Source: Rhizobium sp. SG_E_25_P2
GTDB taxonomy: Bacteria; Pseudomonadota; Alphaproteobacteria; Rhizobiales; Rhizobiaceae
Assembly (NCBI RefSeq): GCF_029892285.1
Contig: NZ_JARXVM010000009.1
Span: 1 to 64,000, forward strand
DNA: 64,000 nt
Direction: 5' to 3'
Shown: one piece after another, positions 17,200-26,557 of the stretch
How the letters are laid out: each line of letters begins with the position of its first letter
Numbering within the stretch: the first letter of the stretch is position 1
The notes under the pieces: generated by a model
Told to the model about the DNA's origin: nothing
Seen by the model: the letters and a program-made list of their open reading frames with translations, nothing else
Databases searched by the model: none
Translations under genes and position numbers: made by a program

Positions 17200-18708
17200 G
17201 TGACGCAGGCCCTCATTTCCCTTTCGGGCGTCAATAAGAGCTTCGGATCGCTCCGGGCGCTTGAGGATGCGTCGATCGCCCTCAGGCAGGGGGAAGTGAC
17301 GGCCATTGTCGGCGAGAACGGTGCGGGAAAATCCACCCTCGCCAAGATCATCGCTGGGATACTGCCGATGGATACAGGCGCTTTCAATCTCGATGGCGGG
17401 GCCGTGACCAACTGGTCTCGCCGGCGCGCCATCGAGGCCGGTATCGGCTTTGTGCCGCAGTCGCTGTCGTTTCTCAAAAGCCTGTCCATCACTGAAAACC
17501 ATCTGCTGGCGAAAACCGGCCTGCGGCTTGACCGCAAGGCGGCGAGTGCGGAGCTGGCGGAAGCAGCCAGCCTGATGGACATGTCTCTGGATCTCGACGC
17601 GCCGGTCGGACGCCTTAGTCTCGCCGAGCGGCAAATGGGCGAGATCATCGCCGCACTTGCCGATGGCGCGCGGGTGCTGCTGCTCGATGAGCCGACGTCA
17701 GCGCTTGGCCCCATCGAGATTGATCGGCTTGTCGCTGCAATTCGTAAGCTTGCCGCCTCCGGAACCTCGATCGGCCTGGTCACCCACCGGATCACCGAAG
17801 TCATGCGCGGCGCGGACCGGATCACGGTTCTCCGGGCGGGCAGGGTGGTGCTCGATGGCCAAGTTGGCGGCCTCGCCGGCGAGGATATCGCTCGCCTGAT
17901 GGTCGGCGACCGGGACCGATCCGCAAAGGAAAAAACGACCAGTCAGAGCACATGGGCGAGGCTGAAGGTGACCGATCTCTCCGTCAAGGAGGGGGAAACG
18001 GTCGTGTTGGAAGGGTTATCCTTTTCGATCAGGCAGGGCGAGATCCTCGCCATCGCCGGCGTGGCGGGAGCGAGCCAGCCGGCTCTTGCGGAGGCGCTGG
18101 CCGGTCTGCGCGCTATACGGGGTTCGGTCGAAGTCGATGGCGTCGAGGTCAGCGGCGACGCCGTGCGCACCGCAAATGCCGATCTCGCCTTCATCCCGGA
18201 AAATCGCGCCGATGGCGTCGCCGCCGATCTGACGATTGCTGAAAACGCCAGCCTGTTCGCTATGGCCGGCAAGACCTTTCGTCGCTTTGGAACGCGGCGG
18301 CGCGCCGCTGAGCGGGCGCGGGGTCTAGAAATCATCGAAGCCTTCGACGTGCGTCCGCCCAATCCCGAAGCCCAGGCGGGCGGCCTGTCGGGAGGCAACC
18401 AGCAGAAGCTGCTCGTCGGCCGCGAACTGGCGGAAAAGCCCGGCGTCATCGTCGTGCATGGACCGACGCAAGGGCTCGATCTCGCCGCCAGCGCGGGCAT
18501 TCGCGGCGCGCTTGTTAGATCTGCGGGAGAGGGTGCGGCTGTGGTTGTGTTGTCTGCTGATCTCGATGAACTGCTTGAGATAGGACACCGCCTCGTCGTC
18601 TTGACGCATGGGCGGTTGGTTGCTGAATTCGATCTTTCCGGCCCGGTGGATATGACCGCCATCGGCCGGGCCATGGCGGGATTGCCCGCTCAGGAGACGC
18701 CTGCATGA
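17200..18708 (+). CDS. BMP-type ABC transporter ATPase with two ABC domains
   Basis: A 502-residue protein with tandem ABC domains. The first has Walker A GENGAGKST (about residue 36), signature LSLAERQMGE and Walker B LLLDEPTSALG. The second has a degenerate Walker A (GVAGASQPA), signature LSGGNQQKLLVGREL and VVHGPTQGLD in place of the usual Walker B DEPT, as often seen in this family. It energises nucleoside import together with the two permeases encoded at the end of the operon. Translation starts at a GTG. The last four bases overlap the adenine deaminase start. Confidence 0.9.
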   Translation: MTQALISLSGVNKSFGSLRALEDASIALRQGEVTAIVGENGAGKSTLAKIIAGILPMDTGAFNLDGGAVTNWSRRRAIEAGIGFVPQSLSFLKSLSITENHLLAKTGLRLDRKAASAELAEAASLMDMSLDLDAPVGRLSLAERQMGEIIAALADGARVLLLDEPTSALGPIEIDRLVAAIRKLAASGTSIGLVTHRITEVMRGADRITVLRAGRVVLDGQVGGLAGEDIARLMVGDRDRSAKEKTTSQSTWARLKVTDLSVKEGETVVLEGLSFSIRQGEILAIAGVAGASQPALAEALAGLRAIRGSVEVDGVEVSGDAVRTANADLAFIPENRADGVAADLTIAENASLFAMAGKTFRRFGTRRRAAERARGLEIIEAFDVRPPNPEAQAGGLSGGNQQKLLVGRELAEKPGVIVVHGPTQGLDLAASAGIRGALVRSAGEGAAVVVLSADLDELLEIGHRLVVLTHGRLVAEFDLSGPVDMTAIGRAMAGLPAQETPA

Positions 18709-20585
18709 CCGACAAGATCGCCTTTCCCGCCACCGGCGCCGCCTGGGCGCCCAGCGTTGAAGAATTGATGCGCATGCGCTTCGTCGCCGCCGGGCGCGAG
18801 AAGCCGGACCGCATCATTCGCGGCGGCAAGGTGCTGGCCCTGCATATCGGCGAGATCCTGGAGCGCGACGTGGTGATCTCGGGGCGCCATATCGCGGCGG
18901 TGACGCCGGTCGGTTATTTCGATTGTGATGACATCATCGACGCGACCGGCTATTTCGTCGCCCCGACCTTCATCGATGTGCATCTGCATATCGAATACAC
19001 CAAGCTAGTTCCTGGCGAACTCGCCCGTCTCTCGGTGCCGCGCGGCACGACGACGGTGCTCGCCGACGCCAACTGCATCGCCAATGTGCTGGGCGAGGAC
19101 GGGCTCGATTTCATGGGGACGACCACCACGCCGCTCCGTATCCTGCGCCAGGTGTCGCACAAGGTGCCGCAGGCGCCGGAACTGGAGCTCGGCGGCGCGC
19201 ATCTGACCACCGAGCAGATCGCCTATCGCGTCCAGCGGCCGGACGCCGCCACACTCGGCGAATCCAACCCCTTCAATCTCGACGAATCCTCGGCGCGCAA
19301 GCAGGTCGCGGCGATCGCTGCCGGCAAGCGCATCACCGGTCACACCGCGCTTCTGGAAAACGAGCCGCTCTGGGCCTATCTCGCCGGCGGCATCTCCGAC
19401 GATCACAACGCCCACAAGACCAAGGACGTGGTCGAGAGGCTGCGGCTCGGCGCGATGCTGACCGTGATGGCCGGCAGCATGAACGACAATACACCTGAGG
19501 TCTTCGCCGACATTCCCGCGCTCAAGGATGGCCTGCATCACATTTCCTTCTGCGCCGACGACAAGCTGGTGGAGGATCTGGATCGGCAGGGCCATATCGA
19601 TCATCATGTGCGCAAGGCGATCGAATGCGGCGTCGAGCCGCTGAAGGCCTGGCGGATGGCGACGCTGAACGCCGCCTCCTATTACCGCATCGACCATCTC
19701 ATCGGCTCCATCACCCCCAACAAGATCGCCGATCTGCAGCTCGTGCCTGATCTCGCCGAGGCGCGGCCAACATTGGTGATGGTGGACGGCAATGTGGTGG
19801 CGCGGGACGGCAAACCGCTGTTCGAGAACACCGATCCGGTGCCCCCTTTCACTCGCGACACCATCCATCTGCATCCGGATATCAACGCCGGTTTCTTCAC
19901 GACAGAAGCTGCAGGCCCCAAAGCCTGGGTGCAGGCGATGGAAATGTATGACGGCTATTTCAAGCGCGCCTTCCACGCCGAACTCGACGTGGTCGACGGC
20001 AGGCTGGTCTGCGACACCGAGCGCGATGTCCTGAAAGTCGCCATCGTCGACCGCCACCACGCCACCGACAATGTCGGCGTCGGTTTCGTCAAGGGTTTCG
20101 GCCTGAAACGCGGCGCCATCGCTGCCACGACCAATTGCGAGAACCAGAACCTGGTGATGGTGGGCGTCAGCGATGAAGAGCTCGCCTTCGCCGCCCATGC
20201 CATCAAGGCGATCGGCGGCGGATATGTCGTCGTCGCCGATGGCAAGATCCTGAGCGCTGTGCCCCTACCGGTGGCCGGCTGCATGAGCGATCAGCCCTGG
20301 GAGACCGTGCGCGACCTCTCGCTGCTCTGCGATGAGGCGGCGAAGACGATCGGCTGCACCATGCACGCGCCGTTCCTGATCATGTCCTTCATCGGTCTCG
20401 TCGGCGTGCCGGATCTCGGCCTCACCGAACGCGGATTGGTGGAAACGAAGACGCAGAGCTTCACCGACCTCGTGCTAGGTCTTCAGGGCGGCCTTGTCTG
20501 CTGCCGCTGCCCGAGCCACGCCCATGACGTTCACAAGATGATGGATCCCGGCCGGTTCGAGGCTGTGGCGATCCCCGGAGAATGA
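18705..20585 (+). CDS. ade: adenine deaminase family protein, divergent
   Basis: A 626-residue amidohydrolase with the C-terminal extension of adenine deaminases. All six expected metal ligands can be placed: His93 and His95 (DVHLHIE), Glu186 (LGES), His213 (TGHT), His234 (DDHN) and Asp285 (CADD). This spacing agrees with the characterised Agrobacterium enzyme as I recall it. The motif normally reading DPHEI is altered to DANCI (121-125), so an accessory metal or substrate contact may be lost and specificity may differ from adenine. It sits inside the purine transporter operon and overlaps both neighbours by four bases. A related 6-aminopurine or modified base is an alternative substrate. Confidence 0.8.
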   Translation: MTDKIAFPATGAAWAPSVEELMRMRFVAAGREKPDRIIRGGKVLALHIGEILERDVVISGRHIAAVTPVGYFDCDDIIDATGYFVAPTFIDVHLHIEYTKLVPGELARLSVPRGTTTVLADANCIANVLGEDGLDFMGTTTTPLRILRQVSHKVPQAPELELGGAHLTTEQIAYRVQRPDAATLGESNPFNLDESSARKQVAAIAAGKRITGHTALLENEPLWAYLAGGISDDHNAHKTKDVVERLRLGAMLTVMAGSMNDNTPEVFADIPALKDGLHHISFCADDKLVEDLDRQGHIDHHVRKAIECGVEPLKAWRMATLNAASYYRIDHLIGSITPNKIADLQLVPDLAEARPTLVMVDGNVVARDGKPLFENTDPVPPFTRDTIHLHPDINAGFFTTEAAGPKAWVQAMEMYDGYFKRAFHAELDVVDGRLVCDTERDVLKVAIVDRHHATDNVGVGFVKGFGLKRGAIAATTNCENQNLVMVGVSDEELAFAAHAIKAIGGGYVVVADGKILSAVPLPVAGCMSDQPWETVRDLSLLCDEAAKTIGCTMHAPFLIMSFIGLVGVPDLGLTERGLVETKTQSFTDLVLGLQGGLVCCRCPSHAHDVHKMMDPGRFEAVAIPGE

Positions 20586-21835
20586 CCATGACCGCCAAAC
20601 TTCCGCCGCTACTCGGCGCAGCTTTTCCTCCCGCCGGGTTGTCATCCGAAGAGACCGAGGCGCTGTCGACGCTGAGCAACATAGCCGAAACAGAGATTGC
20701 TCCGCTCGCAGCTGAAAATGATCGTATCGGTCGCTATCCGACCCAATCCATGGCAGTGCTGAAGCGCAGCGGCTTTCTCAAGAGCGTGCTGCCGAAAGAA
20801 CTCGGAGGACTGGGATTCTCCCATCGGGCCTCAATGGAGGCGCAGTTGCGGCTGGCGTTGGCAGATTCCTCGGTCGCCCAGCTCTACAAGGTGCATGACG
20901 AGATCATCAGGGAAATCCTGACCTATTGCCCGCCGGCGCTGAAGCCGAGACTGGCCCGCGCCATCATCGACGACAGCGCGATCATCGGTCTGGCCGTGGC
21001 GGAGTCGGGCCGCAAGGTGGATGATCCCATGACCACGACCGCCATGCCGCGCCCCGACGGCGGCTTTACCGTCACCGGCAAGAAGATCTACACCACCGCT
21101 GCCGCCGAAGCCGATTACATCGCCACCTGGGCCTATAATCCTGAGGCGCCAGGCATTGCGGAAAACCCGCTCGCGGGCATGCAGCTCAACCTGATCCCGC
21201 CCACGACTCCGGGCGTCGCCATCCATCGCGACTGGGACCCGATCGGCCAGCGGGCCACCGATTCCGGCACGATCACCTTCGACAATGTGAAGACGGATCC
21301 CGACTGGAACGCCACGATCCCCGGCCAGTTTTCACCGCCGCATGCCTCGCTGCGTTATCAGGTCGGCTTCTGCGCCATCATGATCGGCTCGGCAGTCGCG
21401 GCGCTGCGCGAGGCGGCCGGCTTCGTGGCCACAAAAAGCCGCCCCTGGCCTTCCGCCGGTGTCGATAACGCCGCCGATGATCTTCTAACCCGCAGTAAGA
21501 CGGGCGATCTCGTCGCCGATCTCGTGGCCGCCTATACGCTGATGCAGAATGCAGCGGATCTTCTGGACGCCTATGAGCGCGGCGAGATCGACCGCACGGA
21601 GCTCGCCATTCCCGTCTATGCCGCCAAGGTGACGGCGCATAAGGCGTCGCTCGCCGCAGCCTCGGAAATCTATACGCTGATGGGCACGCGGTCGGTGGCG
21701 CGCAGCAATGGCTTCGACCGGCATTGGCGCAACATCCGGGTGTTGTCGCTGCATGATCCCGTCGCCTGGAAGCAGGCCGAGATCGGTCGGCATGTGCTCA
21801 CCGGCTGGCAACCCGAGCCGGGGCTTTATCAGTGA
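20582..21835 (+). CDS. DszC-like flavin-dependent monooxygenase (acyl-CoA dehydrogenase fold)
   Basis: A 417-residue protein of the acyl-CoA dehydrogenase superfamily. It lacks the usual catalytic glutamate context and instead ends with RHWRNIRVLSLHDPVAWK, the signature of the DszC/SfnC (group D) flavin monooxygenases. Those enzymes use reduced FMN supplied by a separate reductase to oxygenate sulfur, nitrogen or carbon. Seen domains: N-terminal helical (1-130), central beta domain (AVAESGRK and GKKIYTTAA), and C-terminal helical. Its place in the middle of a purine import and deamination operon, with ATGA overlaps on both sides, is unexpected and implies an oxygenation step on the imported compound. 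No reductase is encoded next to it. Confidence 0.75.
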   Translation: MTMTAKLPPLLGAAFPPAGLSSEETEALSTLSNIAETEIAPLAAENDRIGRYPTQSMAVLKRSGFLKSVLPKELGGLGFSHRASMEAQLRLALADSSVAQLYKVHDEIIREILTYCPPALKPRLARAIIDDSAIIGLAVAESGRKVDDPMTTTAMPRPDGGFTVTGKKIYTTAAAEADYIATWAYNPEAPGIAENPLAGMQLNLIPPTTPGVAIHRDWDPIGQRATDSGTITFDNVKTDPDWNATIPGQFSPPHASLRYQVGFCAIMIGSAVAALREAAGFVATKSRPWPSAGVDNAADDLLTRSKTGDLVADLVAAYTLMQNAADLLDAYERGEIDRTELAIPVYAAKVTAHKASLAAASEIYTLMGTRSVARSNGFDRHWRNIRVLSLHDPVAWKQAEIGRHVLTGWQPEPGLYQ

Positions 21836-22863
21836 AGGCGGCCATGGGCGCATTCGGCTCGGCGCAGGTCTTGCGGATTTTCGGAGTGGTCGGCGCGCTG
21901 ATTGCTTTGACCGCCGCTCTGGTGTTTGCGGCAGGCGCAGATCCCGTCGCCGCGCTCAAGGCCCTGATTTATGGCGCTTTCGGCGAAACCTATCTCTTTG
22001 CCGAAACTTTGGTGACGGCTATTCCTTTGGCGCTGGTCGGCCTGAGCGTCGCGCCCGCTCTGCGCGCCGGGATCTTCACCATCGGCAGCCAGGGGCAGTT
22101 GGTCATGGGCGCGGCGCTGTCGACGGCGCTTCTACAGGCCTCCGCCGGCGGATCGCCGCTGGCGCTTCTGGTCATCGGCTGCTTTGGCGGCATGCTGGGT
22201 GGCGTTCTCTTCGCCCTGATCCCGGCGCTCTTGCGGCTCCGTTTCGGCGTCAACGAGATCCTGTCGACGTTGCTTCTGAATTACATCGCCGGCTTCGGGC
22301 TGCTCTGGCTGTTGAAGGGGCCGCTTGCCGCCACAGCCCAGACGGCGACGCCGCGTAGCGATCCGCTGCCAGATGCCTCGCTCATTCCGACGCTCATTGA
22401 AGGAACGCGGCTGCATTGGGGGCTCATTCTGGTCCCGATCCTCGCTACAGCGCTCTGGTGGTGGGGCCGGTCGCGCTCCGGTCTGGTCTACAGCCTGTTT
22501 TCCACTCATCCCAAGCTTGCCGCTCGGCTCGGCCTCTCTTCATCACGGGCGACGCTGTCGGTGTTCATCATCGCCGGCGCCGGGGCTGGCCTGGCAGGCT
22601 GGGCGCAGGTCGCAGGCGTCACGCATACGCTCTATCCGAGCGTGGACGGCGGCCTGGGATTTTCCGGCATTCTCGTGGCCATTCTCGGCGGGCTCAATCC
22701 ACTCGGTATTCTCGCGGCTGCCTTCGGCTTCGCCGCCTTGTCGACAGGCGCGCAGGGTATGCAGATGGGAACCTCGGTTCCGGCCACCATCGCCGTCGTG
22801 GTCGAGGGGCTGACGCTGTTGATCGTCGCGCTCGCTTTCCGGCGTAAAACGGGAGGGGCGTGA
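21832..22863 (+). CDS. BMP-type ABC transporter permease 1
   Basis: A 343-residue hydrophobic protein of the nucleoside (YufP/NupP-like) permease family. It has about ten membrane segments and the motif GIFTIGSQGQLVMGA near residue 80. The conserved FGVNEILSTLLLNYIA stretch is at about 138-153, and GFSGILVAILGGLNP lies near the C-terminus. It begins with GTG at 21832, overlapping the monooxygenase stop. Together with the next permease it forms the heterodimeric channel for the BMP transporter. Split placement of transporter genes around two enzymes argues that import and catabolism are expressed as one unit. Confidence 0.88.
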   Translation: MKAAMGAFGSAQVLRIFGVVGALIALTAALVFAAGADPVAALKALIYGAFGETYLFAETLVTAIPLALVGLSVAPALRAGIFTIGSQGQLVMGAALSTALLQASAGGSPLALLVIGCFGGMLGGVLFALIPALLRLRFGVNEILSTLLLNYIAGFGLLWLLKGPLAATAQTATPRSDPLPDASLIPTLIEGTRLHWGLILVPILATALWWWGRSRSGLVYSLFSTHPKLAARLGLSSSRATLSVFIIAGAGAGLAGWAQVAGVTHTLYPSVDGGLGFSGILVAILGGLNPLGILAAAFGFAALSTGAQGMQMGTSVPATIAVVVEGLTLLIVALAFRRKTGGA

Positions 22864-22864
22864 G

Positions 22865-23767
22865 ATGGATTGGTCCGATCCGGTCTTCTGGGAAATCGTG
22901 CTTGGCGGTATGCTCAGGCTGGCGACGCCGTTGTTTATTGCGGCGCTCGGCGAAATGATCACCGAAAAGGCCGGCGCCATCAATCTCGGCATCGACGGCG
23001 TCATGACCGCCGGCGCTTTCGCCGCTCTGGTCTTCGCCTATTTCGCAGGCTGGGGCGCGGGCCTTGCCGGAGCCTGCCTCGTCGGCGCCTTGTATGGCCT
23101 GTTGCTCGCCGTTTCGGTGATCCGCTTCAATGCGGACCAGATCGTCATCGGCATCGCGATCTCGCTGATCGGGGCGGGGCTCACATCCTATGTGTTCCAG
23201 CTCTGGCAACCCTCGGGGCAAACGGCGATCTTCGTGCCGCTGGTGCCGATGATCACCATTCCCGGACTTGCGGATATTCCCTTTATCGGCTCGATCCTGT
23301 TTCGGCAGAACGCGCTGACTTACGCGATGATCCTGGTGCTGATCGTCGCCATCTATCTCCTCAACCGAACCCGCCTAGGCCTGATCCTGACGGCGGTCGG
23401 AGAAGACCGCGCGGCGGCGGAAATGCGCGGCGTCAATGTCGATCGCGTCCGCTACATCGCCATCACGCTTGGCGGCGCGTTCATGGGGCTGGCGGGTGCG
23501 GCGATCACGCTTGCCGTTCTCGGCTCTTATAATGACGGGCTCACCAATGGCCGCGGCTATATCGCGCTGGCGATCGTGATCGTCGGCCGCTGGACGCCGC
23601 TTGGGGCGCTGATCGGCGCGCTTATCTTCGCCTTTTTCGACAGTCTCGGGCTCAGGGCGCAAAGCGGGCTTGCGGGACTGCCGACCGAAGCTTTTTCGGC
23701 GCTGCCTTATGTCATGACGATCATTGTGCTGATGCTGGCGAACCGCTCGGTGCTCAAGCGGGCCTGA
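22865..23767 (+). CDS. BMP-type ABC transporter permease 2
   Basis: A 300-residue membrane protein (YufQ-like) with multiple hydrophobic segments. Family marks are the EKAGAINLGIDGVMTAGAF stretch near residue 40 and NADQIVIGIAISLIG around residue 90. GEDRAAAEMRGVNVDRVRY is the cytoplasmic loop near residue 190. It starts one base after the preceding gene and is the last gene of the operon. It converges on the ATPase gene at 23800, with a symmetrical inverted repeat spanning both stop codons. Confidence 0.88.
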   Translation: MDWSDPVFWEIVLGGMLRLATPLFIAALGEMITEKAGAINLGIDGVMTAGAFAALVFAYFAGWGAGLAGACLVGALYGLLLAVSVIRFNADQIVIGIAISLIGAGLTSYVFQLWQPSGQTAIFVPLVPMITIPGLADIPFIGSILFRQNALTYAMILVLIVAIYLLNRTRLGLILTAVGEDRAAAEMRGVNVDRVRYIAITLGGAFMGLAGAAITLAVLGSYNDGLTNGRGYIALAIVIVGRWTPLGALIGALIFAFFDSLGLRAQSGLAGLPTEAFSALPYVMTIIVLMLANRSVLKRA

Positions 23768-23806
23768 GCCCTTTACCAAAGGCAGACAATCCGGCTGTCT
23801 CAGGCC
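23761..23806. terminator. symmetrical inverted repeat between convergent operons
   Basis: ggcctgag (23761-23768) and ctcaggcc (23799-23806) are perfect 8-bp arms that contain the two opposing stop codons. A second small repeat (agaca/tgtct) lies inside. There is no T-tract, so terminator activity in either direction is only probable. Confidence 0.4.
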
Positions 23807-24864
23807 GCCAGTCCAATCGTATGCTCCTTGGCCCAGGACAGCATCACCTCATCGCCTTCCGCGATCTCCATCCGCGCCGAACTCGGAAGGCCGACGCGGA
23901 TCTCCTGCTCGCCACGCTGGATAAACAAGGTCGTCCAGTGACCGGAGAAGAGACGACGCGTGAGCCGTCCCGTCAGTCGGTTCATTTCCCCTGATGTCGG
24001 ATTGGTCGGGGCGCTGATGGCGATCCGTTCGGGGCGGACCAGACAATGCGCGGCGGCGCCGTTCGGTCCGGTCTTGGCGTCGGCAGCGGCCAGGATTTTG
24101 ACGCCATCCTGAAGCTCGACCGCGCCTTCGGACCATCGTCCCTCGAAAATGTTGGCCTCTCCCAGGAAGGTGGCGGCAAACAGCGTGTTGGGCCGGTGAT
24201 AGATGTCGGCGGGCGCGCCTTCCTCGATGACCCGGCCGCCGCTCAGAATGCCGATGCGGTCGCTCATCGTCAGCGCCTCTTCCTGGTCATGGGTCACGAA
24301 GATGGTGGTGATGCCGATTTCGCGCTGGATACGTTTCAGCTCCACCTGCATGTCCAGCCGCAGTGATTTGTCGAGCGCGCCGAGCGGCTCGTCAAGCAGC
24401 AGCACGCGCGGCTTTATGACGATGGCGCGGGCGAGCGCCACGCGCTGACGCTGGCCGCCCGAGAGCTGATTGGGCTTGCGATGACCGAGCGCCGACAGTT
24501 GCACCAGGTCCAGTGCTTCGCCGACGCGCTTCTTGATCTCCTGCCGCGACACGCCGCGGATTTCCAGCCCGAAAGCGACATTGTCGAATACGGTCATGTT
24601 GGGAAACAGCGCATAGCTTTGAAACACCATGCCGATATTGCGCTTTTCCAGAGGCACGCGCTCGACGCTTTCGCCGTTCATGGCGATGCGGCCCTGATCG
24701 GGATAATCGAAGCCGCCGATCATGCGCAAGAGCGTGGTCTTGCCGCTACCGGAAGGGCCGAGCAGCGCATAGAAACCGCCATCCTCGAAACGGATCGAGA
24801 CATCGTCGAGCGCCTTGTAAATGCCGAAGCTGCGCGACAGATTGCTGACTTCCACGCTGGCCAT
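23800..24864 (-). CDS. polyamine/opine-type ABC transporter ATPase
   Basis: A 354-residue PotA-like ATPase: Walker A GPSGSGKTT (about residue 38), Q-loop, signature LSGGQRQRVALARA, Walker B VLLLDEPLGALD and the switch histidine in FVTHDQEEA. A C-terminal TOBE-like regulatory domain runs from about residue 235. It powers import by the two adjacent PotB/PotC-type permeases. It is the last gene of a seven-gene minus-strand operon that also encodes an ADP-ribosylglycohydrolase and a sugar kinase, so a glycosylated amine or ribosylated compound is more likely as substrate than a plain polyamine (inference). Confidence 0.88.
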   Translation of the reverse strand: MASVEVSNLSRSFGIYKALDDVSIRFEDGGFYALLGPSGSGKTTLLRMIGGFDYPDQGRIAMNGESVERVPLEKRNIGMVFQSYALFPNMTVFDNVAFGLEIRGVSRQEIKKRVGEALDLVQLSALGHRKPNQLSGGQRQRVALARAIVIKPRVLLLDEPLGALDKSLRLDMQVELKRIQREIGITTIFVTHDQEEALTMSDRIGILSGGRVIEEGAPADIYHRPNTLFAATFLGEANIFEGRWSEGAVELQDGVKILAAADAKTGPNGAAAHCLVRPERIAISAPTNPTSGEMNRLTGRLTRRLFSGHWTTLFIQRGEQEIRVGLPSSARMEIAEGDEVMLSWAKEHTIGLAA

Positions 24865-25655
24865 CAGTCATTTCCTCCGAATTTGTAGAACCGGGCGGTG
24901 AACAGCATCACGCCCATGGACATGACGATGATCAGCGTCGACACGGCGTTGATTTCGGGCGTGAAGCCCTTGCGGATGGCGGCGTAGATTTCGACGGGCA
25001 GGGTCGTCTCGCCCGGCGTCGCCAGGAAATAGGAAACGACGAACTGGTCGAAAGACACAGCGAAAGCGAAGAGGCCGCCCGCGATGACCCCAGGCGCGAT
25101 CCAGGGGAGGGTGACGCGGCGCGTCACCTGCCATTGATTTGCGCCGAGCGAGCGGGCGGCTTCCTCAAGCTCCCGGGGAAACGTCTTGAGACGCGCATTC
25201 ACCACGATGATCACATAAGGCAGCGCAAGCGCGACATGGCCGAGAATGATAGCATGCAACCCGCGGCCGATGCCGACGCCGAAGAAGAAGATCAGCATGG
25301 CGGTGCCGGTGATCAGCCAGGGAATGGCGATCGGCGGCAGCAACAGCGCCTGCAGGATTTTCTTGCCGGCGAACTCGTAGCGGAACAGCGCCAGAGACGC
25401 CGCCGTGCCGAGTGCGGTCGAGATCACTGTGGTCAGGGCCGCGATTTTCAAACTGTTGAGCGCAGCCGAGATCAACTGATCGTCCTGCCACAGCGCCTCA
25501 TACCATGTCGTCGACCACTCGATCGGCAGCATGTAGAAGGGCGAGGCGTTGAAGGACATCAACGCCATGATCACGATTGGCAGATAGAGAAAGGCGAGCA
25601 GCACACCGACATAAAGCCGGCCAAGCGCATTGAGAAACCGTGTGGTTGCGGTCAT
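24864..25655 (-). CDS. PotC-type ABC transporter permease
   Basis: A 263-residue permease with six predicted membrane helices and the binding-protein-dependent transport motif EEAARSLGANQWQVTRRVTLPWIAPGV near residue 160 (the cytoplasmic EAA loop that docks the ATPase). Its stop codon shares one base with the start of the ATPase gene, and its start overlaps the partner permease by four bases. It forms half of the inner-membrane channel of the polyamine-type importer. Confidence 0.88.
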   Translation of the reverse strand: MTATTRFLNALGRLYVGVLLAFLYLPIVIMALMSFNASPFYMLPIEWSTTWYEALWQDDQLISAALNSLKIAALTTVISTALGTAASLALFRYEFAGKKILQALLLPPIAIPWLITGTAMLIFFFGVGIGRGLHAIILGHVALALPYVIIVVNARLKTFPRELEEAARSLGANQWQVTRRVTLPWIAPGVIAGGLFAFAVSFDQFVVSYFLATPGETTLPVEIYAAIRKGFTPEINAVSTLIIVMSMGVMLFTARFYKFGGND

Positions 25656-26557
25656 GACGCCCTCCGCATCACCGGCGACGCCAGCGCCAGGATGATCAGC
25701 ACGAGCCCGAGCAGAATGAAGGACAGCGCCGCGCCCAGCGGCCAGTTGAACACCGCCACGAACTGGTCCTCGATCACCGTTCCATAGAAAGTGCCGGTGC
25801 GGCCGCCGAGAATGCGCGGCTCCATGAAGGAGCCGATCACCGGCACGAACACCAGCACGGCGCCCGCCACCACGCCCGGCATGGACAATGGCAGGATGAG
25901 CCGACGGAGAATTGTGAAGCGCGAAGCGCCGAGCGACCGCGCAGCCTCGATCAGGCTGTCATCGATCGCTTGCAGGCTGAGATAGCAGGTCAGCACGATA
26001 TAGGGCACATAGGAATGCACCAGCCCGATGATGACGGCGGGATAGGAATACATGAGATCGATATTGATCTCGAAGGGCAGGATGGCGTTGAGCCAGGTGT
26101 CGAGAATGCCGCCGCTTCTGAGCACCATTGCCCAGGAGAAGATGCGGACCAACCCGTTGCTCCAGAAGGGCAGGATGACGAGCAGGAAGATCATCTCGCG
26201 GCTGCGCCCCTTAAGCACTTTCGCCAACACGAAAGCAGTGGGGAAGCCGAGGACAAGGCACCAGAAGGTCACTTCCAGCGCCAGCCTCAGCGAGGCGAGC
26301 AGCAGCGTCGCGTAAATGCCGGTCGAGAAGAAGGCGGCGTAGTTGGCGAGCGTCAGCGTCCATGGCTTGCCGGACAGCGGCAGGTCGGTGACGAAGCTGA
26401 AGAAGATCATCGCCGACAGCGGCAGAAAAATTGCCACTGTCAGCCAGAGATAGGCGGGAGCGAGCAGCGGCGCCGCCTTCGCGCCATCGGAGATGCGTCC
26501 ATTGCCGCCCCCGAGGGCTGACGACGCCACAGCTGTTCCCGTCTGTCCCACTGTCAT
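25652..26557 (-). CDS. PotB-type ABC transporter permease
   Basis: A 301-residue permease with six hydrophobic segments, the first near residue 35. The EAA loop reads EAARSLGASRFTILRRLILP around residue 205. An N-terminal hydrophilic extension of about 25 residues precedes the first helix. It overlaps the substrate-binding protein gene by four bases (ATGA) and the second permease by four bases, so expression is coupled. It pairs with the PotC-type protein to form the channel. Confidence 0.88.
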   Translation of the reverse strand: MTVGQTGTAVASSALGGGNGRISDGAKAAPLLAPAYLWLTVAIFLPLSAMIFFSFVTDLPLSGKPWTLTLANYAAFFSTGIYATLLLASLRLALEVTFWCLVLGFPTAFVLAKVLKGRSREMIFLLVILPFWSNGLVRIFSWAMVLRSGGILDTWLNAILPFEINIDLMYSYPAVIIGLVHSYVPYIVLTCYLSLQAIDDSLIEAARSLGASRFTILRRLILPLSMPGVVAGAVLVFVPVIGSFMEPRILGGRTGTFYGTVIEDQFVAVFNWPLGAALSFILLGLVLIILALASPVMRRAS

